The notes: generated by a model from the letters alone, not told the origin. Numbered from the stretch's first letter, positions 27,338 through 37,908 are shown. The stretch: DNA of 39,213 nucleotides from Bifidobacterium scaligerum (GCF_002802865.1 NZ_PGLQ01000013.1:1-39213); one strand, 5' to 3'. Numbers and translations are program-made.

Positions 27338-30300
27338 TCAGTCCTTGGACCAGAGGGCGTAGAGGGTGCCGTCGCGGTCGATCGGGATGAGGCTCTTGCC
27401 GTAGGCATCGAAGCCGAAGGCGCTGCCGCCCGAGAACGTGCCGTTCTTGTTCGAGGCGAAGGCGTCGTTCTTCACGGTGGTCCAGCCTTGGAAGGTGTAG
27501 CCCGTACGGGTCGGGTTCTTCTTCGGCTTGGTCAGGTACTCACCGTCCGGAACCTGCTGCGTGCTGGGCATGCCCTCACCGAGCGAACCGCCATTAGGCT
27601 GGAACGTAATCGTCCGCTTCGTGCCTTCCTTCACCCACTTGGCATAGAGGGTGATGTCGGCCGTCACCAACGTGGGCTGATCGCCCGCGTCGCCCTTGAA
27701 CACGAACTTCGTGGTCAAGTCGGCATCCGTATACCAGCCATCGAACGTGTATCCCTCGCGCTTCGGAGCGGGCGAAGGCTCCGTGGCGTAGGCGTCCGCG
27801 CCGTCATCCACCGTCTGCGTGGGCACTGAACCGTCCTCGCCGGTCGCCGGAGCGTCCTCATAGTTGAGGTCGAACGCGACCTTCCAGACCTTCACCCACT
27901 GTGCGTACAGTGTCAGGTCACCGGTCACCGGCTGAGAGCTGAAGTCGTACAGGTCATCCAGACCGTCCGCCTTCGTGCTCCAACCCGCCAGACGGTATCC
28001 GTCGCGCGTCATCTTGGGCGAGGTCATCGACGTGCCATTCTCCACATAGTTGGTGTCAACGGCATCGGTGCCATCGTTGTGGTGCAATGTCACGAGATGC
28101 ACAGTCGTGCCCTTCTGCGTCCACTTCGCGTACAGCGTCAGGTTGCCGGTCACCGGAGTGCCGAACACATACGGGGTGTTGCCCGGCGTACCGTCCTCGG
28201 CGACATCCGTCACCCAGCTCACGAAGTCGTAGCCGGTACGGGTCGGGGCGGAAGTCGGTACGCTCACCGCATCGCCATATTCCACGGTCTGCGGCGCAAC
28301 ATCCGAGCCACCTTCGCCGGTCTCGAACGTCACCGTGTACGTCAGCTTCTGCCACACCGCGTACAGCGTGGTGTCGCCGGTTATCTGGGTACCGCCGCCG
28401 TTGCCGTCGTCGAACTGGAAATCAGCCACCTTGTTGCCCTTGGTTGTGCTCCAACCGAGCAACTTATACCCGTCGCGATGCCCGTCCGGGTTCTGGTTGC
28501 TGGCTGGCGCCGATACCGTGCCGCCGGTTCTTACGGTCTGCGAGTCGATACGCCAATCGAAGCCTGCATCGGAACCCGCATCGAACGTCACCACGTTCGC
28601 CTTCTCGTACTGGGCGTACAGCTTGAGGCGCTCGGTCACCGGAGTGCCACCCTCGCCGATAGTGAACGGATCATTGCCGTCCGCATCGGTGGTCCAGCCG
28701 GTGAGAATGTAGCCCTCGCGCTTCGGCACCTGACTGTCGGCGATCGGACGGACCGTACCGCCGTAGACCACGGCTTGCGGGCTGACGTTCCAATCGAAGC
28801 CGGTCTCGAACATCACTCCGAGCACCGACGGACGGTACGTGTAGATCGTCGGATCGCCGCTCACCAGCCAGATCTCGGCCGTGCCGGTCTCGTTCTGGCC
28901 GGCCGCCACCTGAATCGCGGACTCGGGGATCAGTCGGTCGTTGCCGTCCGGATCCTTGCTCATCCACGAATCGCCACCCTGCCGCAGGACGAATTCGGGC
29001 GTGCGGTTGCCCTTGGTCGGCTGGTTGAGCGTGTAGCGCGCGATCATGCCGTAGTCGTCATGCTCGGTGAACGAGACCGGGGAACCGGACTGCTCACCCG
29101 ACCACATCCACAGATCCCAGCCCTTCCAGGCGTCCGTGTCGAGGTCGTACTCCTGGTAGTTGCCGTCGGCGCGCATGTAGTGCACGATCACGTTGAGCTG
29201 CTTCGGGTTCTTCACGTCGTTCGGCGTGGGCACGGAGGCCGGGTTACGCGATTCCTCGGACGAGTCGTACGACTTGCCGTCGGAGCCGTCCGCCCATGCT
29301 TCGATGGAGCCGCGCACCTTGGCTACCACGCTGCCTTCCTGCTTGTCGATTACGGAAGCCGCGTATGAGTCGTTTGTGCCGGCGACTGCGTCAGCGTCCA
29401 CCGAGCCGTCCTCAGCGGCGACGATGCGATAGTTCACCGTGGTGAAGTCGCCGCCCAGCGTCGTGGTCATGCGCTTGCCGTACGAATCGGAGGTCTTGTC
29501 GAACGCATGGTACGTCTTGCCCAGCGCGTTGCCGTTCACGTCCGTACCCCAGACGACCACGCCGGTCGCCTTCTTCTGTGCGTCGGTGGACGCCTTGAAG
29601 TGCACGGTGAACGTGGTCTTGGCCGATGCGACGCACACGAACGGCACGCCGATCGTCTCGTCGTGGTTCTCGACCGCGGTAATGGCAGTACCGACCGCGT
29701 TCTCGTACAGCTTGGAGCCGCCTTCGTCTGAATAGCCGTCATGGTAATCCCACAGCGCACCGTCGGATCCGTTCGGATCGTTGGTGAACCGGTACTTGAG
29801 CCGCTTCGCCGTGGCGTCGGGGATGGTGGTCTTGTACCAACCGGCCGCCGCATCGCAGTCCGCGCCGTCACCGGAGACCTTCTCCATCTTCACTGGCTTG
29901 CCGTTGAGCAATGTGTCGCCGATCGCGTACTGGATATACACGTCGTTACCCCAGTCGGTGCTGGGCTTGTAGTAGATCGTAGCCGAACCGTCACCGATGC
30001 GATCGGTGTTGGCCTGATCGTCGTAGCCGGTGTCCGCGGTCTCGTAGCCGACCCAGTTGTCCGGCTTGTCGGCGGCCGCGTAGATGGCGACGGCGGATCG
30101 CTTGGCGATCGTCACGGACAGTTTGCCGTCCTTCACGGTCACCTTGTTGCAGGTCTTGCCGGACGTGTACACGTCGCAGTACTCGCCGTTGGGCAGGTTC
30201 GTCTGGTACGTCTCCTGATGCTCCTGCAACGTGTTGTTGATGGCGATGAAGCCTTGGTCTTTGCCGTTGGCGTCCTGGCGGGCGAAACCGATGTTGTTCG

Positions 30301-31765
30301 CGCCGTTGTGCTGCCAATTGCCGACCGTGGTGGTGCCGGCAACGGCGTTATGGAAGCCGATCATGCCGCGCACGGAGGCCCAACGCTGTTCGCACAGCCA
30401 CTGCCCCTGTTCGCGGGTGCCGCTTGTCTTGCACGCCTCGTCGAAGTCCACATCGGTCACATGCGTGTCCGTGGTACCGTTCGGGCCGGCATCCGAGTTG
30501 CCGTCCGTGAAGTAGTAGTCGGAGATGAGCTTCGGCTTGCCGTAGTCGTAGGCGAGCATGAACGCGTTCGCGAGCTCGTAGCGCGAGCCTGAATCGACCG
30601 TCAGTGTCTCGGAGCCGCGCGCGGTATCCCAGTTGGTTACGAACACGGTGGCCTTGTCGCTCGGCAGCAAGCCGCTGCTGATGTTCTTCAGGTTGGAGAT
30701 GTCGCCGTTGAAGTACTGCCGCAGCTGGTACGAGTAGGAGAATTCGGTGACGTCGCCGTTGGCCGTGTAATGCTTCGGCGCGAGCAGTTCCGATTCGCCC
30801 TGATGGTAGATGACCTCCTGCTGGAACGGGATATCGGCCGCCTTCATACCGATCTTCTGGGCGAGCTTGGCCTTGATGGCCTTCAGGTCGAGCGTGTCGA
30901 TATGCTTCGCGGAGTCGATACGGAAGCCGCGCACGCCGAGGTTCCACAGTTTGGCGAGGTACTCGGCCTGAATGTTCTGCACACGGCTGGAACCGGTGTT
31001 GATGTCCCACATGGTCGACAGTCGGCAGTCCTGCACCTCGTCGGCATTGGTGTAGTCGGCGATGTTGGTGCGGCAGGAGTGGAAGTCGCCCGAGGCCAGT
31101 CCGTACTGATGGTTGTTGCCGCTTTCCTCGTACTGGTAGATGCCGATGCCCGGGTAACGGCCGTACGTGCCGTTGTAGGCGGTGCCGGCAACGCCGTACT
31201 GGTCGTCCACCCACGAGACATCATGACCGGACGTGTGGTTGAGCACCACGTCGGCGATGATCTGCACGCCTACGCTGTTGCACTCGGTGATCATGTTCTT
31301 CAGCTCGTCTTCGGTACCGAAGCGCGAGTTGAGCGAGTAGCTGATCGGCTGGTAGACCGTCCACCACTGGGTGCCCTGCACGGACTCCTCAGGCGGGGAG
31401 ATCTGCACGTAGCCGACGCCTTCCGGCCCGTACGTGGACTTACATTCCTTGGCGATGGTGTTCCACGACTGCTGGAACGCGATCATCGTCACGTCGGATT
31501 GCGCCTTGGTCGGGTCGATGGTCTTGCCGGCTTTCTTGCTTGCGGCCTGCTGCGTGATGTTCGCGTCGATCTCATCGGCGACGGCAGCGGTTGTCGCGAC
31601 CGCGCCGCCGAACGTCATGGCGGCGCCCAGCATCACCGCGAACAGCTTCGACGCCCCCTTGCGCAAGGACCGGCTCATCGTCGTCCTGGCCCGCCTGTTC
31701 AGGTGGGCCGGCTTCTCAGCGGACCGGGAGGCGGTCAAACCGCGCAATGCGGTATTCCGAGTCAT
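27338..31765 (-). CDS. Secreted GH13 alpha-amylase with CBM25, CBM41 and InlB repeats
   Basis: A 1,475-aa extracellular endo-acting amylase. A basic stretch and hydrophobic signal segment (about 38-62, ending VADE) lead into GH13. Motif I is DVVLNH (172-177), II is GFRIDSAKH with nucleophile D284, III has acid/base E317 (QQEV) and IV is TNWD (377-380), with Trp where many amylases have His. A CBM25-like domain spans about 595-680, another beta-sandwich about 715-800, and a CBM41-like (pullulanase-associated) domain about 856-975. Six InlB/Listeria-Bacteroides repeats fill 983-1475, each ending LYAxW-like; the last residue is in the sixth repeat, with no sorting signal. The ATG overlaps the adhesin stop as ATGA and has AAGGGAG 7 nt upstream; the ATG at 31678 is an alternative. 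Likely role: digestion of starch or glycogen outside the cell. Confidence 0.93.
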   Translation of the reverse strand: MTRNTALRGLTASRSAEKPAHLNRRARTTMSRSLRKGASKLFAVMLGAAMTFGGAVATTAAVADEIDANITQQAASKKAGKTIDPTKAQSDVTMIAFQQSWNTIAKECKSTYGPEGVGYVQISPPEESVQGTQWWTVYQPISYSLNSRFGTEDELKNMITECNSVGVQIIADVVLNHTSGHDVSWVDDQYGVAGTAYNGTYGRYPGIGIYQYEESGNNHQYGLASGDFHSCRTNIADYTNADEVQDCRLSTMWDINTGSSRVQNIQAEYLAKLWNLGVRGFRIDSAKHIDTLDLKAIKAKLAQKIGMKAADIPFQQEVIYHQGESELLAPKHYTANGDVTEFSYSYQLRQYFNGDISNLKNISSGLLPSDKATVFVTNWDTARGSETLTVDSGSRYELANAFMLAYDYGKPKLISDYYFTDGNSDAGPNGTTDTHVTDVDFDEACKTSGTREQGQWLCEQRWASVRGMIGFHNAVAGTTTVGNWQHNGANNIGFARQDANGKDQGFIAINNTLQEHQETYQTNLPNGEYCDVYTSGKTCNKVTVKDGKLSVTIAKRSAVAIYAAADKPDNWVGYETADTGYDDQANTDRIGDGSATIYYKPSTDWGNDVYIQYAIGDTLLNGKPVKMEKVSGDGADCDAAAGWYKTTIPDATAKRLKYRFTNDPNGSDGALWDYHDGYSDEGGSKLYENAVGTAITAVENHDETIGVPFVCVASAKTTFTVHFKASTDAQKKATGVVVWGTDVNGNALGKTYHAFDKTSDSYGKRMTTTLGGDFTTVNYRIVAAEDGSVDADAVAGTNDSYAASVIDKQEGSVVAKVRGSIEAWADGSDGKSYDSSEESRNPASVPTPNDVKNPKQLNVIVHYMRADGNYQEYDLDTDAWKGWDLWMWSGEQSGSPVSFTEHDDYGMIARYTLNQPTKGNRTPEFVLRQGGDSWMSKDPDGNDRLIPESAIQVAAGQNETGTAEIWLVSGDPTIYTYRPSVLGVMFETGFDWNVSPQAVVYGGTVRPIADSQVPKREGYILTGWTTDADGNDPFTIGEGGTPVTERLKLYAQYEKANVVTFDAGSDAGFDWRIDSQTVRTGGTVSAPASNQNPDGHRDGYKLLGWSTTKGNKVADFQFDDGNGGGTQITGDTTLYAVWQKLTYTVTFETGEGGSDVAPQTVEYGDAVSVPTSAPTRTGYDFVSWVTDVAEDGTPGNTPYVFGTPVTGNLTLYAKWTQKGTTVHLVTLHHNDGTDAVDTNYVENGTSMTSPKMTRDGYRLAGWSTKADGLDDLYDFSSQPVTGDLTLYAQWVKVWKVAFDLNYEDAPATGEDGSVPTQTVDDGADAYATEPSPAPKREGYTFDGWYTDADLTTKFVFKGDAGDQPTLVTADITLYAKWVKEGTKRTITFQPNGGSLGEGMPSTQQVPDGEYLTKPKKNPTRTGYTFQGWTTVKNDAFASNKNGTFSGGSAFGFDAYGKSLIPIDRDGTLYALWSKD

Positions 31766-34700
31766 CGGAGATCTCCCTTCTTGTCGCGCTTGCCTGCGGC
31801 GGCGAGCGTCTTGCGTCCGAAGAACACTCCGGACAGTGCGATGAACGTCATGCCGATCAGCAGGATGCGGGTCAGGCCTTCACCACCGGCTTGCGGCAGG
31901 GTTGGCACGGTGGTGTTGGTGATGACGTAACCCTGAGTCTGATCGCCAGTGATGATCGGCGGTCGGTAGCCGTCAATCGAAGACACCGGTACGTACTTGC
32001 CATCGCTGTTCTTGGCGACTTCACGCACCTCGTACTGCTTGTGCTTGCTGATCTCGGTGAACGTGTACGCCCAATTGTTGCCCTCGTTCAGCTCGACCGG
32101 GTCGCCGACGGCGGTCAGGCCATCGGTATTGGTGTTGTCGAACTGTGGCGCGGTCGTGACATCGGCGAACACGGCGGGCGTGGTGCTGACGTTCTTCTCG
32201 TAGAGCTGCACCCAGATGAACTTGGGGCGCTTTCTGTTCGCGTCGTTGTTGTCGTTCCACGCCTTGCGCACGTTGAGGTCGGTCTTGTCCGGCACGTTGC
32301 GGTTGCTCAGCGTGAAGGAGTACGCGTCTGGCTCGCCGGCGGCTGTGCTGCCGCCTTCGGACGGAGCCGATGTCGTCGGATACTGTGTGGTGTCCTTGAA
32401 CGTCGCGCTGTAGTCGTCCACGGCCTCTTCAGTGACGGAGTAGCGCAGCAGCTTGCCGTTGCGATACTTCGGCAGCTTATTGAACGTGTATGTCCACGTC
32501 TCACCGGCCGCCGCCTTGGTTGCGTCAGATTGGTCCGCGTCGTTGTCGGCGGTCTGCGTTTTGTTGTCGGCAGTCAGCACGGCACAGCTCACGCCGACCA
32601 GCTTCTTGTCGGCAGTGTCCTTGCACTCGTCGCCCTGCGGCTCGGGCCAGCCGTTGGACTGGTCCCACAGGCTGGTCAGCAGCCAGACGGTTACCTTCCC
32701 GGGCCGCTGTCCGTTGAAGTTCTGGGCGTCGTCCCACACCTTGTTCACGGTTACGGACGTGGTTTCGGGTGTGTGCTTGTTGGTGATGGAGAACTGCTCG
32801 TTCGTGCCCTTGTCGGCGGCGGCCGGCGTCTCCGTGAAGGTGACGTTGCACTGGTCATCCTTCGGATCCGCCACCGAGCACACGCCGGAATCGTCGAAGC
32901 CGTTGTAATCGGCCACCGGCGTCTCCTTGACGGAGTACGTGTACTCGTAGCCGTACGCGTTATTCTTCGGCAGGTTCTCCAACGTCCACTTCCACGTGTT
33001 GCCTTCGGCGTTATTCGGAACCTTGAGCGTGGTGACGATCATGGTTTCGGAGTACTCCTCCGTCTCGCCGGTCGTGCTGCCGTCCTTCGGGTGCTTGCTG
33101 GTGCCGGTCACGGTCACCTGAATCGCCTCAGGACGCTTGCCGTCCTGGTTGTTGTTGTCATCCCAAGTCTTGGTCAGGTCGATGTTGCGCGCATCGGGCT
33201 GATGGATGTTGTACATCACCACGTCGTAGCCGTTGGCGTTCGGCGTCTTGACGATCGAGGCGTGGTATTCGTCCTTGTTGTCGCCGGACAGTACCTCGTC
33301 CACGGTGTATGTGATCTCGTTGCCCTTGCTGTCCTTGGCGTCCAGACCGGTCCAGTCGTGAGTCCAACCGTTGTCCTTATTCAGCTCGACGCTGTAGTCA
33401 GCGCCTTCCATCTTCTTGCCGTTCTTGTACAGCACAGCCGTTACGGTCACGCCTTCACGCAGTGCAGTGTTGCCACCGTCCTCCCAGCGCTTGGTGACGG
33501 ACACGGCCGTATACGACTTGACCGCATCCTCAACGCGGACCACATTGCCGCCGCTGACCACCTCATCGACCACGACCTTGCCGTTCTCCACGGTGAACGT
33601 GATCGGCTTGGCGGCCACATCGTAGCCGTCCGGGGCCTTGGTTTCGGTGAGCTGGTACGTGCCGTTGGGCAGCTGGAACGTCTTCGGGCCGTCCGAGGAG
33701 GAGGTCCATGTGAGCGCTGCGCCGTTGTCGGCAACCGTCACGCCGGCGAGCTTCGTGAATGCGTCGGTGTCGAACGGTGCCGCGTCACCCTCGAACGTGG
33801 TGCCGGTCAGCTTGAAATCGGCACCGGCAAGTTCGGCCACGCCGGCCACGGCCGTCTTGGAGACGGTCACGTTGGTGGTGTTGAGCTCGTCGGTCATGGT
33901 GACGGTGTTGTTTTGGGCGGTGTCCTTGCCGACCTTCACCGTGCCGTCAAGGTTCACGGTGAAGGTGATGTCGCGCGCCGGCTGGTAGCCGGACGGCGCC
34001 TCGGCCTCGTGCAGCGTGTACGTGCCGGGGACGAGCGTGATCTCGCGCGGCTTGCCGGCGGAGGTCCACGGGATCGGCTTGATGGCCTCGCCGGCCAGCG
34101 TGGTGCCGGTGACGGTGAGCTTCGCGCCGGCGATCTCGCCCACGCCGCCGGTCAGGCTCACCTTGGAGATCTTCACGTCGGTGGTCTTATAGATATCGGT
34201 CATCACGATGACGTTGCCGTCCAGAGCATTGCCGTTCACGTCCTGTACGGACAGCGACTGGTCGGCATTACGCACGACTTTGAACGTGATCGGGTCGGCC
34301 ACACGGTAGCCGGTCGGCGCCTTCAGCTCGGTGAGCGTGTACGTGCCAGGCTTCAGCTCGACTTCACGCGACTGCCCAGCCTCGCTGGTCCACTTTTCGG
34401 TGAACTTATTGCCGTCTTCATCCGTGCCGTCGATTTCCATCTCCGCGCCCTTGATCTCCTTGCCGCCGAGGTCGCGCTTGGAGACGCGAATCTTCGTATC
34501 GGTCGGATAGTGCGTGTTGGTGATGGTGATGCCGTCCGCGTCGGTTGCGGTGCCGCTGGTCGTCGCCGTGTAGCCCTTGGTCGGGTTGACTTCCTGCACA
34601 GTGTACGTGATGGGCGTGCCGTTCTCGTACTTCGGCAGGTCGGTGAACGTGCCCTTCCAGCTGCCGTCGGCCGTGATTTCCAGCGTCTTGCCGGTGGCGA

Positions 34701-37700
34701 CACCGTTGGCATAAAGCTGCACAGTGATTTTGGTTGGTCGTAGACCGTCCTGGTTGTTGGCGTCGTTCCACACCTTGGTGACGGGCACGGAGACGGTTTC
34801 CGGCGTGTGCGTGTTGGTGAACGTGGTAGTCGTCACGCCGTCCGCTTCGGTTACCGGATCGGCGGTGGTCGTATAGTCGGCCTGCTCCTTCTCGGTGACC
34901 CTGTACGTGACGGTCCTGCCTCCCTCACGCACCGGCAGATCAGTCCATTCGACCACAGCTTGCACGGCCGGCGTACTTTCGTTGATCACCTTGTCCTGAC
35001 CGGCAACAGACGTCCACGGACCGCCGCCCACGGACTTCTGCAGCTGGAACACGGCCGGCTGACGTTTGCCGTCACGGTTATTATCGTCGTTCCACACCTT
35101 GCGAGCGCGGATCGACGTGACATCCGAATGGTCGGTGACGGTCAGATGTTTGCCGTCGGCCGACGAGAACGGCTTGCCGTTGACGAGCACCGTACCGGAA
35201 TTGGTCACGGTGACGGCGATCGGATCGACCGTCTGGTAACCGTCCGGAGCCGTGGTTTCGGTGAGCGTGTAGGAGCCGGGAGTAAGATCCGTGAACTCGA
35301 TCGATTGGCCGTCGGCAGTCGTCTGCGTCTGGCTGACGAACGAGGCGTCACCGTTCTTGGTCAGCGTGAACGTGGCGCCGGCCAGCCAGTTGCCCTGTTC
35401 GTCCTTCTTGTCGAGTTTGAACGAGCCCTTCTTGGCGCTGGCGTTGCTCACCGACCACAGGTAGTTCTGCAGTGTCACATCGCGTGCGGCGGCGATGGTC
35501 AGCGGCGTACCGTTCACGGTTTTGCCTTGATAGAACGCGGCTTCATGACCACTGGGCTGACCGCCCGGGAATACGACGTACAGCGTGGCGGGGTTGTTCT
35601 TGTCGTACTGGTATCCGTCGGGACCTTCCGTTTCGGTCACACGGTAGATCGTGTCCGCGTTCAGACCGGTGGCGGTCGACGTGTAGCCCGTGGTGCCGGA
35701 CTGCAACGTGCCGTTGACGGTCTCGTCCTTGGTTGAATCCGAATCCCAGTTACTCTTGCTCGCATCCATGTCCACGGTGAGTTTCTCGACCTTGAACTTT
35801 GCACCGTTGAGCGGCTTGGTGGCGTCGCCGTCGGCGTACTTGTAGATCTGCAGTGAGTACAGGTCGGAGCTGATGCCGCCCTGTGCGTCGATGACCTTGC
35901 CGGTCTGCGTGGTGGTCGCGGTGCCGCTGTTGTTCTCATAGCCGGCAAGCACGATCGTGTTGTTGCCGAGATCGCCGAACTCCTGCCCCGGTTTGAGCTG
36001 CACGGTGGCCTTGTAGGTGATTGTGATCGCGCGCGAATCGGGCACGGTGAACGTGATCGTCCGAGTGCTCGGATCGTACGCGTATGTCGCGCCGGCCACT
36101 TCGGCCTTGCTGTTCGTGTCGGCGATGACCACACTGTCCATACGCAGGGTGAGTGCCTCACCGAGTGTATCGGTGAGTGTCAGCGACTTTCCTTTGTTCA
36201 GGGTCGAGCCGCCCGGGTTCACGTTCACTGTGTAGTTGATGTTCGGCGCGGTCTTCTTGTCGTATGTGCCCTTCTTGGAGACCAGATTGCCGGGCTGGGC
36301 CCAGATGTCCGAATAATCCGGCCCCTGCGCTTCGCCGTCGATATGGATGGTGGCTTCGTTCTTGTACTGCAGCTTCTGGGCCAGCGCACCGGTGATGTCG
36401 GTGAACGTGGTGTCGTACTGGATGAGCAGCTCACCGCTTTGCGCCTTCTCGAACGCCTTGCTTCCTTTGGCGATGACAAACGTCAACGTGTGGTCGCCGT
36501 TGTCGGTGACGGTCACGCCATCGTACGTGTTGCCCTTGGAGTCCTTGGCCACCATCGAACCGGGGATATAGCTGTGGTCGCCGTAGTACTGCCAGTTGTT
36601 GTCGGGGGCCTTCTCCCCATGGGTCAACGTATCGGTGATGACCACGGACTGTGCGGTATCCGGAATGTCATGCACCTTGAGCTGCCAGCGCATGGTGTTC
36701 CGGCTCATCGGCGTACCATTGCCGTCGTTCTGGTTCGACAAGTTGGACTTGTCCATGTTGTCGGCCACCGGCGTATGACTATCCGTGGCCTCCTTCTTCA
36801 CGAAGCGGGCCGTGTTGTAGAACGTGGTGCCGGTGGGTGCGCCGGGAAGCACAGTGGACGTGTACGAGATGTACAGCTTGGTGTCTTTCTTGATCTCGCC
36901 ATTGAAGGTGATCGTGAAGGACTTGCGGTCGGCAGCGACCTTCTTGGTGACGCTGCCGTCGTACTCCTTGGTCAGCTTGCTATCGGTGTAGATCTTGATA
37001 GTGCTCGCGTCCGGGTCGAGCACCTGCCAGTCAGGCTTGACGTATCCGTCCTCGTGGTCCGCGCCGTCATCGTCGACGGTATCGGTCAGCACCTTGCCGG
37101 CCGGCAGATCATCCTTGGCCTTGAATGTGGTCAGCCATTGCAACGTCTTGTCTTCGTTTGCCTTACCGGTGTACTTCTTGTCCAAATCCACGGCGTCCTT
37201 GCCGATCGTCACCGTGCCGGTGCCGGGCAGTGCATTGCCCTTGCCGTCGCCGGGCGTTACGGTCACATCGTTCTTGACGGTGACTTTATCGCCGCTGCCG
37301 CTCTCGGGCACCTTCTCGACTTCAGTGGAATACGTGATTTTGTACTGCTGGTATGGATGCGTACCGTTGCTCGGCAACGTAGCCTTGCCGCTGACCAGAT
37401 CGTCCCATTTCAATGTGGTCTCGTGCGGCTGCCAGTTGTCGTCGTAGTAGACGACCTTCACGTCACCGGTCGGGGCCTTGAGGTTGCTGCCGAGCGAATC
37501 CTTGATCGTTGTCGCGTTGGGCACTTCGGCGTCTGTGCCGGCGTTGACGGTGATCGTCCAGTTGACCACGGTGACCTGCACCGGCTTGCCGTCCTTGCCA
37601 AGTACCGGCTTGCCGTTCTCATCCGTCTTGTCGACGGTATTGGCCTTGCCGTTCTTTTTCACGGACCATTTGCTGTTCAGCCAGATACTCTGTTCAGTGG

Positions 37701-37833
37701 TCTGCTTTTTCGCATAATCGTCGCTGTAGTACTTGACCTTGTTTTTGACGAGGTCGGTACCAACGTTATCGGCGACTTGCTTGCGGTCGATTTTCACGCT
37801 GTAGCGCGCGTACAGCGCCTGACCATCGGTCAT
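31762..37833 (-). CDS. Adhesin downstream fragment (after the amber codon)
   Basis: 2,023 codons from the first in-frame ATG after the TAG. This ATG has no ribosome-binding site and no signal peptide follows, so independent translation into a surface protein is unlikely; read-through, or a functional sister allele, is needed for function. It carries all eleven CnaB/SpaA domains and the LPQAG sorting signal, and its stop overlaps the amylase start. Confidence 0.7.
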   Translation of the reverse strand: MTDGQALYARYSVKIDRKQVADNVGTDLVKNKVKYYSDDYAKKQTTEQSIWLNSKWSVKKNGKANTVDKTDENGKPVLGKDGKPVQVTVVNWTITVNAGTDAEVPNATTIKDSLGSNLKAPTGDVKVVYYDDNWQPHETTLKWDDLVSGKATLPSNGTHPYQQYKITYSTEVEKVPESGSGDKVTVKNDVTVTPGDGKGNALPGTGTVTIGKDAVDLDKKYTGKANEDKTLQWLTTFKAKDDLPAGKVLTDTVDDDGADHEDGYVKPDWQVLDPDASTIKIYTDSKLTKEYDGSVTKKVAADRKSFTITFNGEIKKDTKLYISYTSTVLPGAPTGTTFYNTARFVKKEATDSHTPVADNMDKSNLSNQNDGNGTPMSRNTMRWQLKVHDIPDTAQSVVITDTLTHGEKAPDNNWQYYGDHSYIPGSMVAKDSKGNTYDGVTVTDNGDHTLTFVIAKGSKAFEKAQSGELLIQYDTTFTDITGALAQKLQYKNEATIHIDGEAQGPDYSDIWAQPGNLVSKKGTYDKKTAPNINYTVNVNPGGSTLNKGKSLTLTDTLGEALTLRMDSVVIADTNSKAEVAGATYAYDPSTRTITFTVPDSRAITITYKATVQLKPGQEFGDLGNNTIVLAGYENNSGTATTTQTGKVIDAQGGISSDLYSLQIYKYADGDATKPLNGAKFKVEKLTVDMDASKSNWDSDSTKDETVNGTLQSGTTGYTSTATGLNADTIYRVTETEGPDGYQYDKNNPATLYVVFPGGQPSGHEAAFYQGKTVNGTPLTIAAARDVTLQNYLWSVSNASAKKGSFKLDKKDEQGNWLAGATFTLTKNGDASFVSQTQTTADGQSIEFTDLTPGSYTLTETTAPDGYQTVDPIAVTVTNSGTVLVNGKPFSSADGKHLTVTDHSDVTSIRARKVWNDDNNRDGKRQPAVFQLQKSVGGGPWTSVAGQDKVINESTPAVQAVVEWTDLPVREGGRTVTYRVTEKEQADYTTTADPVTEADGVTTTTFTNTHTPETVSVPVTKVWNDANNQDGLRPTKITVQLYANGVATGKTLEITADGSWKGTFTDLPKYENGTPITYTVQEVNPTKGYTATTSGTATDADGITITNTHYPTDTKIRVSKRDLGGKEIKGAEMEIDGTDEDGNKFTEKWTSEAGQSREVELKPGTYTLTELKAPTGYRVADPITFKVVRNADQSLSVQDVNGNALDGNVIVMTDIYKTTDVKISKVSLTGGVGEIAGAKLTVTGTTLAGEAIKPIPWTSAGKPREITLVPGTYTLHEAEAPSGYQPARDITFTVNLDGTVKVGKDTAQNNTVTMTDELNTTNVTVSKTAVAGVAELAGADFKLTGTTFEGDAAPFDTDAFTKLAGVTVADNGAALTWTSSSDGPKTFQLPNGTYQLTETKAPDGYDVAAKPITFTVENGKVVVDEVVSGGNVVRVEDAVKSYTAVSVTKRWEDGGNTALREGVTVTAVLYKNGKKMEGADYSVELNKDNGWTHDWTGLDAKDSKGNEITYTVDEVLSGDNKDEYHASIVKTPNANGYDVVMYNIHQPDARNIDLTKTWDDNNNQDGKRPEAIQVTVTGTSKHPKDGSTTGETEEYSETMIVTTLKVPNNAEGNTWKWTLENLPKNNAYGYEYTYSVKETPVADYNGFDDSGVCSVADPKDDQCNVTFTETPAAADKGTNEQFSITNKHTPETTSVTVNKVWDDAQNFNGQRPGKVTVWLLTSLWDQSNGWPEPQGDECKDTADKKLVGVSCAVLTADNKTQTADNDADQSDATKAAAGETWTYTFNKLPKYRNGKLLRYSVTEEAVDDYSATFKDTTQYPTTSAPSEGGSTAAGEPDAYSFTLSNRNVPDKTDLNVRKAWNDNNDANRKRPKFIWVQLYEKNVSTTPAVFADVTTAPQFDNTNTDGLTAVGDPVELNEGNNWAYTFTEISKHKQYEVREVAKNSDGKYVPVSSIDGYRPPIITGDQTQGYVITNTTVPTLPQAGGEGLTRILLIGMTFIALSGVFFGRKTLAAAGKRDKKGDLR

Positions 37834-37908
37834 CTGGTCGATGTTGACATTGAATCCGTTGGGGATGGTGTCGGTCTGCTCCGTGTGTTCCCAGTTGCCG
37901 GTGTACTC

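Noticed and set aside
31591..34743. Plus-strand open frame of 1,050 codons
   Set aside because: Antisense to the adhesin and amylase; Val/Leu/Arg/Gly-rich low-complexity translation, no domain or ribosome-binding site.
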